The notes beneath the pieces are model-generated. The model was not told the DNA's origin and searched no databases. It was given only the letters and a program-made list of their open reading frames with translations. Below are positions 33,141 through 44,815 of a stretch of DNA of 64,000 bases, piece by piece (position 1 is the stretch's first letter; every line of letters starts with the position of its first letter). Position numbers and translations under genes: made by a program. The stretch comes from Ananas comosus (Eukaryota; Streptophyta; Magnoliopsida; Poales; Bromeliaceae), in the NCBI RefSeq assembly GCF_001540865.1, contig NC_033640.1:1227866-1291865 (forward strand). Direction: 5' to 3'.

Positions 33141-36100
33141 CTAGCTATTGGGGATTTGCATGTTGTGCTGCTCGGTCAGTCTCCTCCACACCATCTTCCA
33201 GCAGTATTGCAAGGTCACAGCAGCTGCGAAACAGAGCAAAGGCACGCCGATTACGCATCCCCCAGGCGCGAGATTAACTAGCGTCTGAAATGAGATCAAA
33301 GAATTGGCCAAACATTAGTGTATACATCCAACATCAGAAGATATTGCAACATCGACAGGTATAGATATTAAAATTTAGGGGCGATTACTTATATACCCCT
33401 GAAAAGTTTTCGACTTTCTGATTTACCCCTCTTAGAAGGCTAATATTGAAAATACCTTTTTTACGTTCTAACCTATTTCAAATATACTCCTAGAGTTAAT
33501 ATATGTTAATAAACTCTGTTATTTCTATGAAATTACTATTTTGCCCTTTCAAATATACCCTTCTACAAGCACCGACTTTTCTTATTTGCCCTTAAATTAG
33601 GGGCACAAAAAATATTTTGTTTTTTAATCTTTTCAAATATACCCTTTTACCATCACCAACATTTCTTATTTGCCCTTAAGTTAAGGGCAAAAGTGGCTTT
33701 TTAAATTTTTTTTAACTGTTGTAGATATTTAACTTAAATTTAACCTAAGTTAACTTAACGGATAATAACTGTAGGGGTATTTTGGAATAACAAAGGAACA
33801 TATGAAGGGTATATTGGAAAGGAAAACAAAAGTAAGGATAAATAAGATATTTCCGAAGTTTAGAGGAGTATATAGGCAATTATCCCTAAAATGTAGATTT
33901 TATTGGGCTTTTATGTGAAAATAGATATACTACAAGGACAAATAGATTTGCAGTCGATGTTTTATTCACTGTGATATTGTGATTTAGTAAGGATGTTCCT
34001 CACTGGGTTATATTGCTTACCATAATAGCGGCAATGATATGCACGATTGGAGCAAATACTTGATCATTTTTCTTCCCTTCAGCATAACCATTAAAAGCAA
34101 TAACCATTGAAAAAGTATGGATTATTACAAATCCAAGTGAGATAATGGCTGCAGCAAATAAAAAAAAAAAAACAGAAGAAATAAGTTATTTCCAAGATAG
34201 AGCAAGGTGAACGGATGTAAACTGAACTTGGATCTTTCTTTTTTTTTTTTCTCCCCTTTTAATTCAGCAATAAATAACCATCACAGTATTAGGCAGAAAT
34301 TTCTTTAAACTCGATCTGCTTTCCATGTTATTGAGGTGCACGTGTAGACGACTATCCTGAAGGATAGTTTTGCTACGTTTCCTTGAATAAAACATAAATG
34401 CGCTGAATATTTTCTTCCCAAATAACATGAGTTTAACGCTCAATGCGGCACTACGAACTTTGTCTTTGTAAGCCTCGTTTTATTAGGCGATTCAAAAGTT
34501 ACATTGGAATTGAATGAGCCTGTGGGGCAAAGAACTGAAACGAATCCATAATTCACAAGCCTAGCATTTTTAGCGAGGAAAAGGGATGTGCCATTCTTTT
34601 CTTTTTCTTTTTCTTTTTCTTTGTTGTGTGTGTGTATCAAAGGCATCAAAGTTGTAGAATCATCTTAAATGTAGAAAAGACAACAGAAAAACAAGAGCCT
34701 GCTTAGTGCTATTGAGACCCTTTTGCACTTATTTGTGTACAAATAAGTGCAAAAGGGTCTCAATAGCACTAAGCAGGCTCTTATTTGTACACATGTCATA
34801 GTAAAACAAGCTTGAAAAAGAAGGTAAGAGATCGAAGCCTAACCTGAAATAAGGAAAAATGGTACGCGCGAGCACCGGTCGACATAAAATGTTGCGGGAC
34901 CAAATGCAGGAGTTAAGAGACTAAGGCAGAAAAAGACGGCATGAGCCACACCATGACCTAAACCACCAGCTGCAAGAATCAAATGACCTTCATGAGAGAG
35001 AGAGATATACTTTGCCACCAAAGAAACTGGTGGAAGATTCAAGACAATTAACATGACACTGATAATTTATCATTGTGTAAACTGAAGAATTTTTAGTTAT
35101 CTAATGACCTAAACAAGCCTTTAATAAAGTCTATCTTCCTCCACATATCTCCATTCCCACAAGATGACGCTCTAAAATATATTACGATGATAATGAAATT
35201 CATTGTTGCCTGAGTTGCTTATTACTGTAATTCATGTATGCAATTTCAAAGTTGAACTGTAGATTACATCCTCTCCATAGTTATTAAATTAACTAAGTGT
35301 ACCAAAGCAAAAAAGTCATCAATGTGGTGACCAAAATACCTCCGACTCAATGTCTAAAAACTGAACTGCTGACAGGTTAATTAGTCCCAAAACTGATTGG
35401 GTTTGAGCCTCGTTGATCTTTGTATTCAGCGCAGAACTACTTAGCTTGAAGTGGACGGGTAAGCAGGCATAAAATATAGTGAAAACCCAAATCATATCAC
35501 TGATCAAGCCTGGGCTGGCCCACGATATTTTGTGGTCAGAGTGAGGCCATAGCCCGAAATACTCAAGTTAGCTTCCGGCACAGCTCACTAACAGATATCC
35601 TAAAGAGAAACATTAGAGCTCACTCGCCGGTTGCATGACTCGAACTACAAAAAATTGAAATACCCATCTAGGTTTCACAAATGGAATTCCCTTGCTTAAA
35701 TTTTCTTCAAAATGCAGCACCAGTTCTAAGAAGGTTTCAAAATTTGCTTCAAAATGCAGCACCATTTCTAAGAAGGTTTCAACCAAGCTAATAGCTGGTC
35801 AGATAAATCTCAAAACTGAGTAAACGCTCAATAGTTGATGGCACATAGATAAACAAGGTGAGGTGCATCATGAAAATGAAATGGTGGATAATTTGAATCT
35901 CTATAATTACATATATGGAGATCTAGTGCATTCCATTGGCTATATTCATAGTTACTTTGCATGTTAAGGCTCTAGTATCTTGTTATGAAATTAAAATTAG
36001 GTAAGCATGGTAAAAAGACTTGATTTTTATACATGATTCTAGTTATAGCAAATGCTTCTATCATATAAACTCATATGCCATTCAACCAACAGAAACAATA

Positions 36101-37514
36101 CAGATAACTCAATGGGCATCTAGTATAGCTTACCTAAGGCGATTTGCATCTTATCAGTCAGAAAAAGACGGGGCTTAGATACTCTATCAGCGAAAGCATC
36201 CAACATATCTTCCATCTTCCTGCCAAACTCTCACGAAACAAAACCCTAAGGTCTAAAACACAACGACTTAAAATAATAAAAATCAAAATTTCCATATGAA
36301 ACTCCATGTAAAGGGACTACCACACCTTCAAATAGTAAAATATTGACCTACTTGTAAAGCTTCCAGAATACGAGACGGATGCCTTCTTGGAAACCAACGG
36401 AGGTTATGATCAGAATCGCGTACGGCCACCATGATGAAGACCTCACAGGAAGAAACCCCCTCCACACTCCCGAAAGGATTATTAGACTTACGAGCCAAAA
36501 TAGCATGCTGCATTTAGCATGGAATTCATATTAGCATTTTCTTTTACCTCAAATGATTCCTAATTTTGTCAAAATTGCCACCTCATAAGTTCATAAATAA
36601 AAATAATAACATAACATATACGTATATGAAATTAGGGAAAAATGTATGGATAGTTACTGTACTATCCAAATATTTCACTTTAAACACGATAGTTCTTGAA
36701 TTTTCTCATATAAATATATAATGCAACTCGATCCCTCGAATCACACGACTTTTTCCTATAATTTGACCTTTTTAGCACTGTTTCCTTTCAATAAAACAAG
36801 AGAGTCATTTTACAGGAGAAAAGGTGAAATTATCATTTTACAGTAGACTAACGAAGCTCAAGAATGAAATTCCAATAAATGAGAAAGATCAGGGACTAAA
36901 GTACTAAAGCAAAAAGTTCAGGAACTAAATTGCGATACCAGGATAGTACAAGCCTATGGGGACTATCTATACTTTGCTCACAAAATTGTTCATGTCCCTA
37001 TTTACATTAAACCATGCAAAATCCCAAATTTAAACTATAAGCTTCGAAAATTCAGTTTTTTACATGAATTTCAAGCCATTCCAAAGCGCGAAAAGTCCCC
37101 TCTTTGTAGAAATTAATCTCTTAATTCAAAACCTCCAACCTAAAATAAGGGCATATTCGTAACAAAAGTTCATGTTTTGCAGAGATAACATGATTTTCCA
37201 GGAACAGGTACTAAATTGCAAGATCAGTCAATCATGTACTACAATCATTCCTCTAAAACCCTAGCTAATAGTTCCTAGGGCAAGATAAACAGATCAACAC
37301 GACAAATGCACAATCGATTAGAGAAAGATAAGTGATTAATCCATCAAAAATTCAAAAAAAGGGGTTATTGGGGTCGATCGATCGATCGATGGATGGGGAA
37401 CCTGGAGAGGAGGGTGAGGATGAGGAAGGGTTTCCGGGCGATGGCGGCGACGAAGAGGGCGAGCGCGGGGCCGAGCGCGATCAGAGCGTACCCCAGCCCC
37501 GCCGCGGCCGTCAT
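33141..37514 (-). CDS. APH1: Gamma-secretase subunit APH1, 250 aa
   Basis: APH1 is the seven-pass membrane scaffold that, with presenilin, nicastrin and PEN-2, forms gamma-secretase, the intramembrane aspartyl protease of endomembranes. Coding exons (- strand): 37514-37402, 36507-36352, 36219-36134, 34969-34844, 34148-34021, 33284-33141; every junction keeps phase and follows GT-AG. The start [20 protein letters not shown] is typical of plant APH1 and opens the first membrane span. The fourth span holds the conserved glycine stretch GGLGHG at 120-125. Histidines at 171 (FVIIHTFSM) and 197 (PIVHIIA) fall exactly at the two positions known to be needed for complex assembly in human APH1. [11 protein letters not shown] marks the last span. 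The length equals that of Arabidopsis APH1. A CT/GA microsatellite lies just upstream of the ATG. Introns hold several MITEs. Confidence 0.96.
33378..33886. mobile_element. Mutator-like MITE in APH1 intron 5, 509 bp
   Basis: The ends GGGGCGATTACTTATATACC and TATATAGGCAATTATCCC are inverted. Flanks TAAAATTTA (33369-33377) and TAAAATGTA (33887-33895) form a 9-bp duplication with one mismatch. Interior CTTATTTGCCCTTAA blocks repeat directly. Confidence 0.8.
34693..34782. repeat. Perfect palindrome, 44-bp arms and 2-bp loop, APH1 intron 4
   Basis: The left arm 34693-34736 starts AAGAGCCTGCTTAGTGCTAT, and the right arm 34739-34782 is its exact reverse complement. Only GT lies between them. There are no mismatches across 88 paired bases. 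Confidence 0.97.
35685..35785. repeat. Direct duplication of about 45 bp in APH1 intron 3
   Basis: CTTCAAAATGCAGCACCAGT, plus TCTAAGAAGGTTTCAA, occurs near 35704 and again near 35748 with one substitution. Confidence 0.85.
36634..36980. mobile_element. MITE in APH1 intron 1
   Basis: The left arm GGGAAAAATGTATGGATAGT is inverted at the right (GGGGACTATCTATACTTTGC). The interior carries inverted AGTACTAAAG / CACTTTAAAC-type blocks. The same family recurs at 58337-58898. Confidence 0.7.
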
Positions 37515-37543
37515 CTCCGGCGACGGCGGCGGCGCTCGGCGGC

Positions 37544-37585
<42 letters not shown>

Positions 37586-39020
37586 AGAGAGAGAATGTTG
37601 CGAGTATGTTGATTTTTTTTTTTTAAAAAAAAAAAACAATAGTTTACACTGTTCGTTAAAAGGTCGAGGGATACAATTACAAACTACAAAGAGGCTACAG
37701 AGTCTAAGGTGAGAAAATACAGGGGCGAAGTTGCAAAATAAGAAAAATATTGCAGAGGGTCTAAAATGTAATACTTTTCCCTAAAATTAGTCGGATGTGC
37801 GAACGGGGCAGTTATGGGGGCGGGAGGGGTCCCCCCTGTCTCCCGCTCAATTTTTTATTGAGCATGAAGATTTGAGATAAGTTAATTTTAATCATATTTT
37901 TTGTCGCTATTTATTCCATTTGGGCTGTATCGGGCACATTTTTGACAAATTTTTGACGGATCGAGATAGATCAAAAAAAAAAGGCGTCCCCTGCCTCTCG
38001 CTTGTTTACTTAGCGGATCAGCACGGATTAAAGACAAATTAAATTTCTCTGTATATTTTTTTGTTCTTATTTACCACTTCGTTCAGACGAAATGGAGTGG
38101 GATAACTAATACTCAGAAACCATTTCTAAAAACTTATTTAAAATTTCATAAAAACTAAATTTTTTTTAATTTTTCAACATTATCTGCCGGTCTCTGTATC
38201 AAAATCGACAAATTTTAAGGACTAAAATAAGGTAAATTTAAAATCACTTGATCGCCAAATAAATGACGCCACAAAATCTCAAAATTTGATTCGTGAGAAG
38301 TTCAAATACTCCATATTATATTTAACGGCTTGATAGCCGATTCGGCTAATAATAATATATTAAAAGAAAATGCGGAAGTACACATATTAATTTACTACTA
38401 AAAGTATTTTAGCTTTGCTCTTGCAATTACATCCCCCATATTAACAAAAATAAATAAATAAAATGGTGAGTTAGATGAGAGAGAGAGAGAATTGATGAGG
38501 TCATGCACTTGTACAAATTTCTGATTAAAACAAAAATTAAGTACCAACTTGCAATTTGGAAAAAAGTAGTGGATTCTCTTGCATTAAGTATAGAGAACCA
38601 AAAGAGGATTTTTTTTTTTTTTTCTGTGGTTGCTAAAATACATAAAATTTCTTTGTAAATTTTAAAAACCCACCGCTTAAATAATTCACTTTAATGCATT
38701 TAGCATCCCCCGTCAAAATTCCATCATTATTCCATCATTTTTTTATAATTTATATCAAAAATATTTTTAAAATAATAAAAATAAATTAAAAAATTATTTT
38801 TTAAAAAAAATAAATAAAGATAATTTGATTATATCGTCCTGTCCATTAACCTGATAACCCACTAAAAATATTTCTAAAATTTTAAGAAGGTAAAAATAAA
38901 GTTTTTAAAATCAGGGGAAAAAAAAAGGATATTTACGAAAAGGTTTTCTATATTTTAGTTTTTTTTTTAACAATAAGATATCAAAAAGTGTTGTTTATTT
39001 TACAATCAATGAATTAAACA
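37515..39020. other. APH1 promoter side and intergenic, no gene seen
   Basis: A GA microsatellite (37544-37580) is in the APH1 leader region. The rest, to the CRM gene's 3' end, is AT-rich. At 37800-38080 there are lines resembling a worn Ty3/gypsy-type or MITE remnant (GCGGGAGGGGTCCCCCCTG, CCTCTCGCTTGTTTACTTAG); a similar text is at 49240-49520. Nothing codes. A long (GA)n is at 38480. Confidence 0.5.
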
Positions 39021-42000
39021 TCATCTTTTGTTCTTCAACAATGAGCTAGCTCTCAAGAAGATCCTATCAACCTCATCTAAATCCGCGGCTTTTAGCTCTC
39101 TCTGCGTCGAATCGCCGGTTTTCGCGACCGAAGCAATTTTCCGCAGGTGCTCCTCGAAATCCTCGGCCTCGCCATCATTTTGCGATGGAAACCTCTCCAC
39201 GATATCCAGATACAAAGGTCGGTCCAGCTCGTCCTGCGTTTGCCCCTCGGAATCGGTCTCGAAGATGTCTGACAGATCTTCTGATTCCGAGAATGTAACA
39301 GACTCCGTCGAAGAGTCATCAGAGTCGATGAGGTCGGAGATTTCGGCTTCCGACTTCTCGAGAAGCTCTGGGCTTTTCGCAGAAGCAGTTTCTTCTTTGC
39401 TTGCTGGCCTGTGTTCACTTTCCCCCTCCTGTTTCATTTCCAGCTGAAGGTCTGTCAGTTCCTGCTGAAGCCTCGGAATGTTGCTCCGGACGGCACGGAG
39501 AGCGTCTCGATATTTGGACTTGTCCAGAGCCTGCGACATAAAATTGCGACGATCAATTTTCTACCGATTGCATAGCGACAAATAAGTATCATAACGATCG
39601 GTATCTCTTTCGATCATAGATCATGCCATTTTGCAGAAAAAGAAACTGTTTCAGCAACTTTAGTCCATTTATTCAAGTTTCATGACCGAATCTCCCTACG
39701 CGCGTTTTACAACATCGACGCACAGTTTCAAAAGGATTAGTTCAATACCATGCATCAATTACGTAAAAGCACGCATAACAAAGTGTTCCGTTTTCACAAT
39801 TCAATGAAATAGCATTTTTTTTTCTTTTTTTTGTGTTAAAAAAAAGGCATATTTATCTGAACTATGGACAATTTTGATTTCAATTTATTCAATACGAGTC
39901 AATCAGCAGTCTTTGACTTTAAAATTTAAGTCAATTACTTACTTTAATGAATTTGTAGTTACAAGAATTGCGTGAAATATATACTCACTAAACCTATAAA
40001 GATAAACGACGAATGCAAATTTTGAAGTCAAAGTAACTGCCGGCCGACTCAAATCAAACGAATGGAAAGGTTGGGTAGCAAAACCAAAATAGTCCATAGT
40101 TCAAGTAAATTCTATACGTTTTTACCTACTTTAAGATCACTTTTTTGCGTATCGATGCGAATTGGATTAAGGTGTGTAGCCAATCATGCGGGCTTGCATC
40201 TTTATTCGGTGTACACATCCCTCAATATGTATCCGATGAGCGAAAGCACGAGAAATATCAAAGAGTGTACATGATTAGAAAAGGGGGGAGCATACCTTTT
40301 TCCGAGAAAGAGTAACCTTTGGGGACATTATTTCTGTGGGCGGCTGCACGTAGTTCTTGCCCCGATACATGATTATCGTATTCTCCTCGACGATATCGAG
40401 AACGATCCCTCCGCTTAATCTCGCCAACTCCACGGCGATTTCTCTCACCTCCTCGGGCGTGAACGTCTTCACGATGATTTTCACGGTTTGATGTTTCTTC
40501 CAGTGCAAATGCATGTTGAGAATCACCCCCTGGAAGATCCCGCGCCTTCCCACCGGCACGTAGTTCTTGCATTTGCGGCCCATTTTAAGAAGATAAAAGT
40601 GTTCTTCGGGGGTGAGTATTTCCGGGTCGTGAGTGGGTTCCGACGGATCGGGCGGCTCGATCTTTTTCAGCGCCTCGGCTAGTCGTTGCTCCTTCCTATG
40701 CGCCTTTCCAGAAACCAAAGTGTAGAAATATAATCAATATTTCAGATTTTCATAGAATAATTATCACAATCACAAAATAAACTGGAAAATAAGCAATTTA
40801 GTGAGACTTCGTGGTGAATTTCGGTAAAGCATATATCACGAGAAGTTACTAATTTCAACAAAATATTGGACCTATATGGTGTTTCTTTAATGTTCTAACT
40901 CCTCGGAGAACAATGTCGCGCGTTTAATCAAAATGATTAGCTCCACAACTAGTATTAGAAAAATTAATAATCCTATTGCGGCTACAAATATCCAAATTTT
41001 CTGATTTAACCGAAGATCGCATAAAAATTTTAAAAAAAGGATCGAAAGTGCAGAATCTGAAAAAGGTGGAAACTTTTGCAATAAACCCGTAGAACAACAA
41101 GACAACATACAATGGTAATTGGTAAATCATTAGTTTAGATATCGGCATAGCAAACGTGTAGGGCTTAGAAATTTTCTAAAACTACTACAATGATACAGAA
41201 TAAAAAAAAATATATTATGTTCTTCGTGGCAGGAGCTCGATTCTTTTTTATCATTAAACAAAGCGACATTTAATCAAATAAAATAACACAAATTACCGCT
41301 TACTTTTTTAAGTCGGTACAGAATCTTCTCTTCCGTAGTCATTCGTTCATACTCTTTTTTCTTTTTCCATCTGAAGAATTTTAACCATCTTACAACCGCA
41401 CGCTTCCCCTTCAACTTTTTCCTCTTCGCTTTAGCATTACCAGACTCCATATTTCCACTATTTTCTTGCGGTTGAGCTACAATTTCGGCCGTGTTGCAAA
41501 AATATCGGCTCGTATGCATACAACACCAACTATTGACATAAAACTTATTCGTATTGTTGAGAAACCCAAGCCCTTGATTGAAAATCTTGTACGGCAAGTT
41601 AGAAGTACTGCGAAAATATAAAATTTCTCGACAATAAAATTATTGAAAGAAAACATAAAAAGTTTATTTAAGGTACAAAAAATGATCTTTGGTTTATCTA
41701 TAATAGAATAAGAATCACAATTTCTAAAATGCTCTTTATAGAAGAAAATGAGATTAAAATCACAAAAACATGCTAGATGCGAAGATTAGAGAAAGGAAAG
41801 CAACTGGTAATGGCACATGATTGATGTTCTAGGCGCATTTTAAACTAAGTGAAATGAGCCAAATATGAGATTGTGCAGATGAGGGTGTCAAGGTGGATGT
41901 TGGGATCAATTGAAATATTGATTTATCCGCACGAGTTTGGTGTTGTACGCATAGATCACATAGTACACTATTAAGAAGAGGCATTTTACCTCTATTTAAA

Positions 42001-43334
42001 AGCTCTTTGAGACAAAAACCATCGAGGAGTGTAGGTATCCTATCGCACAACAATGCCAAAAGAGAGGTAGTGGGAGATTAAAAAAGAATAATTCTAAAAG
42101 AGGAGATGCAGTGTAACGCCCCAATAGTCGTACATCGGATAGGAAAAAGGATTATGATTGGAAATTTAAGTACTAGAGACTCTAATACTAATAACTGGGC
42201 TTAAGCATTTTTAGCCAGTGGTTTCTACCCAATGAGTTATTAGTGCTAGTGGATTGGATCGTTATATGCAGTGTCCTCGACATAAAGTTTCTTTACGATT
42301 TAGGATTTAGGGTTTATAGGCTAATTTAAAGAGATGGTAGTCGGATAAAAAGATTTATAATGTTAAATGTGTTGGTCATTCTAGGAAAGTGGGTTGTAGG
42401 CTTTTTGAAGAGTAAGAATGATTAATCAAATCAAACCAAGTTTAACATGTTTTTGTCCCTTCGGTGGGCATATTCATAGAAAGTATTGAAAATTGTAGGA
42501 GCTTAATCAACTCCGACATGCCGCAAAATCAATTTAATCTATACATAAAGTAACAACATTATCGATATACAACAGTATGTAAATATAACAACCAAGTATA
42601 TACCATTTAAACTACCAAATCAATCACAAACTCTTATCGTCGCTGCAAATTCACGGGAATGATTGCGATTAAACAAGTCGGTGGCCGACGAACACCAGCT
42701 ACTGACTCTATCTATCAAGTTATTTTGCCGCATCTTCAAATGAAGCCAAAAATCCACCTCACGGTGGGTGCACTTAATGTGCATATAAGGTGTTTGTTGA
42801 AATGACTCAAAGAACTAAAAAGGAACTAATATGAAGCTATGGAGCACAAATGATTCAATTATACCTTAGTTATGGCAAATTCAACTAAAGTAGATCATTA
42901 AACAACATATTCAATCCTAAAAATCCTTTTTTTTTTTTTTTTAAAGGCCTAATTACAGTATTACACTACTAGGTATAGGAAAAATGAAGCAAATAACTCC
43001 AATATAAATGTAATGGAAATAAAAGAAAAAAAACACAAAAAGGTGGGGTTTTTTATTTCCTTTTTTTTGTTGCTTACCTTGGGGATGTAGTAAGAGATCC
43101 AAGGTGCAAATTTGCGCGGAAAGGACGAATATTTTCGAGATTATGAATCGAATCCCTCAAAACCCACGAAGTATTTTGGGGGTTCGATCGATCGGAGTCC
43201 TCGGGGAAGGGAAACGCGTGGCGAGTGGGAAAATGGGGAGTGAGGAAACGGGGGGAAACGAGGTAGGCTCGTAGAGGAGGCGGAGAAGGAGGAGGAAACG
43301 CGCGTCGGAGAAGCGAGGGGAAACGTCTCGCCAT
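39021..43334 (-). CDS. CRM-domain RNA-binding protein, organelle type, 492 aa
   Basis: CRM (CRS1-YhbY) proteins bind organelle RNA, often in group II intron splicing or ribosome assembly. Coding exons (- strand): 43334-43078, 41607-41304, 40703-40296, 39530-39021, all in phase with GT-AG borders. The N-terminus (MARRFPSLLRRAFPPPSPPP) is arginine- and proline-rich with few acids, as in transit peptides, so chloroplast or mitochondrion is likely. A basic stretch (KAKRKKLKGKRAVVRWLKFF) precedes the single CRM domain at about 217-305, which has the GxxG loop (GRRG in YVPVGRRGIFQG) and IIMYRGKNY. The last 170 residues are acidic and serine-rich, with a coiled-coil-like start (LRAVRSNIPRLQQELTDLQL). 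The order and wording match the single-CRM subfamily with Arabidopsis At3g25440. Its exact RNA target is unknown. Confidence 0.92.
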
Positions 43335-44815
43335 TAACGACGAAGCTGAGATGGTGTTTGCTTCTGAGGACGATAGAGTGGAGGAGGAGGAAGAAGAAGG
43401 GTTAAGGTAAAATTGTATGGAGGCCCCTCAACTATAGCAACTTTGAAACGTAACCCTCGAATTCTAGTTTTGGTAATTGCAGTGTGAGGAGACCCCCTCA
43501 ACTATAGACAATTCTGAAATAGGCCCCTCAATTCTGAAATAGATACAATACTGATAGGATGGACTTTGACAGAGCATTTCTGTTGATGCACCATTTATTT
43601 GATCTTTGAACTACAATTTTATCCAATATATTTAAATTTTATTATATTTACCCGGACACAATTGTTGTATAATACTCCTAGCAAATTTATTTTTCAGCGA
43701 TCATAAATTTACGAGTTCATCTCAAAATGAATGGCGTAGTAACGAAAAACTCTGTAGAAGCTTCATCCTATATGTTGCTTCTCTTTTTTATACCATTAGT
43801 GTCCCTCGACTAATCTGCAATTACGATCCAGTTAGCTAAAGATATTATATAAAGTGAGATATAGTACTGATAAATGGAGTTTGACGGATCATTTTTGTTA
43901 GTGCATCATTCATCTGATCTGAACTACTCCAATTTTACCGGGTAGATTTAAATTTCATTATATTTACCCAAACACAATTTTTTGCATAAAACTGCGTGGG
44001 AAAAATATCCTTTGTAAGAGCAAATTTATCTTCAACTATCACCATTTATTTGATCATTTTTGTTAGTCTACACAATTATGATTCAGTTAAACAAAGATAT
44101 TACATAAAGTTTTATTAGAACACAAACACAACATGAATACACATTATATGCTCATGCTAAACTTTGTTTTAATGCAAACATTTATCACAAAAGGGATCTT
44201 CTTAAAGTTTTATCAGAAAACTAAAAACTCTCTCAGAATAGACCAACACATGTCTAAACACACTCAGAAGCAAAGATACATATTTACATAGTTCACTTTA
44301 TGTTATTAAACATATATAAAAATATAGTACCAACTAATTAAAATAACTCATAAAGTAGAGATCTTATTATAGAGTGATGATTCCTGGTGGTTTAAACCTC
44401 GCATTCCTGTAAACTCCTTTCGTCTCGCACCTGCACTTGTATTACATTATCAATAATAATATTGCACTTTTGTTCCTCGAACTATAAAGCGCGTGACACG
44501 TTGATGATCCTCACATTCGTTGTTGTAGTCACTGGCTCAAAATCTTAAACTTGTTGCTGTCAAGTTCCACCATCTAATTTAGTTGAGTAGGCATTAATAT
44601 GTCGCTGATCGATGTGGTAGTACTGTAACTTCTTAACCTTTGTCGCGTTGTCACATCCGTGACGCATCAGCATTTAGTCAACAAAATTGGATTGTGGAAT
44701 TTGATTGCAATAATCAAGAAAGCTAAAGCCATGAATTATAATAAATTAAAGTTTGAAAATCAGAGTAATTTAGCTTAAAAATAAATGGCAAGAAAAAGAA
44801 TCCCACCTTATGCTT
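43335..44815. other. Between CRM gene start and RING-CH gene stop, no gene seen
   Basis: It holds the CRM promoter (a GA-rich stretch at 43375-43400) and the RING-CH 3' side. AT-rich segments at 43430-44100 repeat a theme (AACTATAG, CTGATAGGATGGACTTTGAC then CTGATAAATGGAGTTTGACG) twice, about 300 bases apart, likely an old duplicated repeat. Confidence 0.5.

Noticed and set aside
39028..39447. 139-codon + strand frame opposite the CRM last exon
   Set aside because: It is a shadow of the CRM protein's serine/acid-rich coding sequence.
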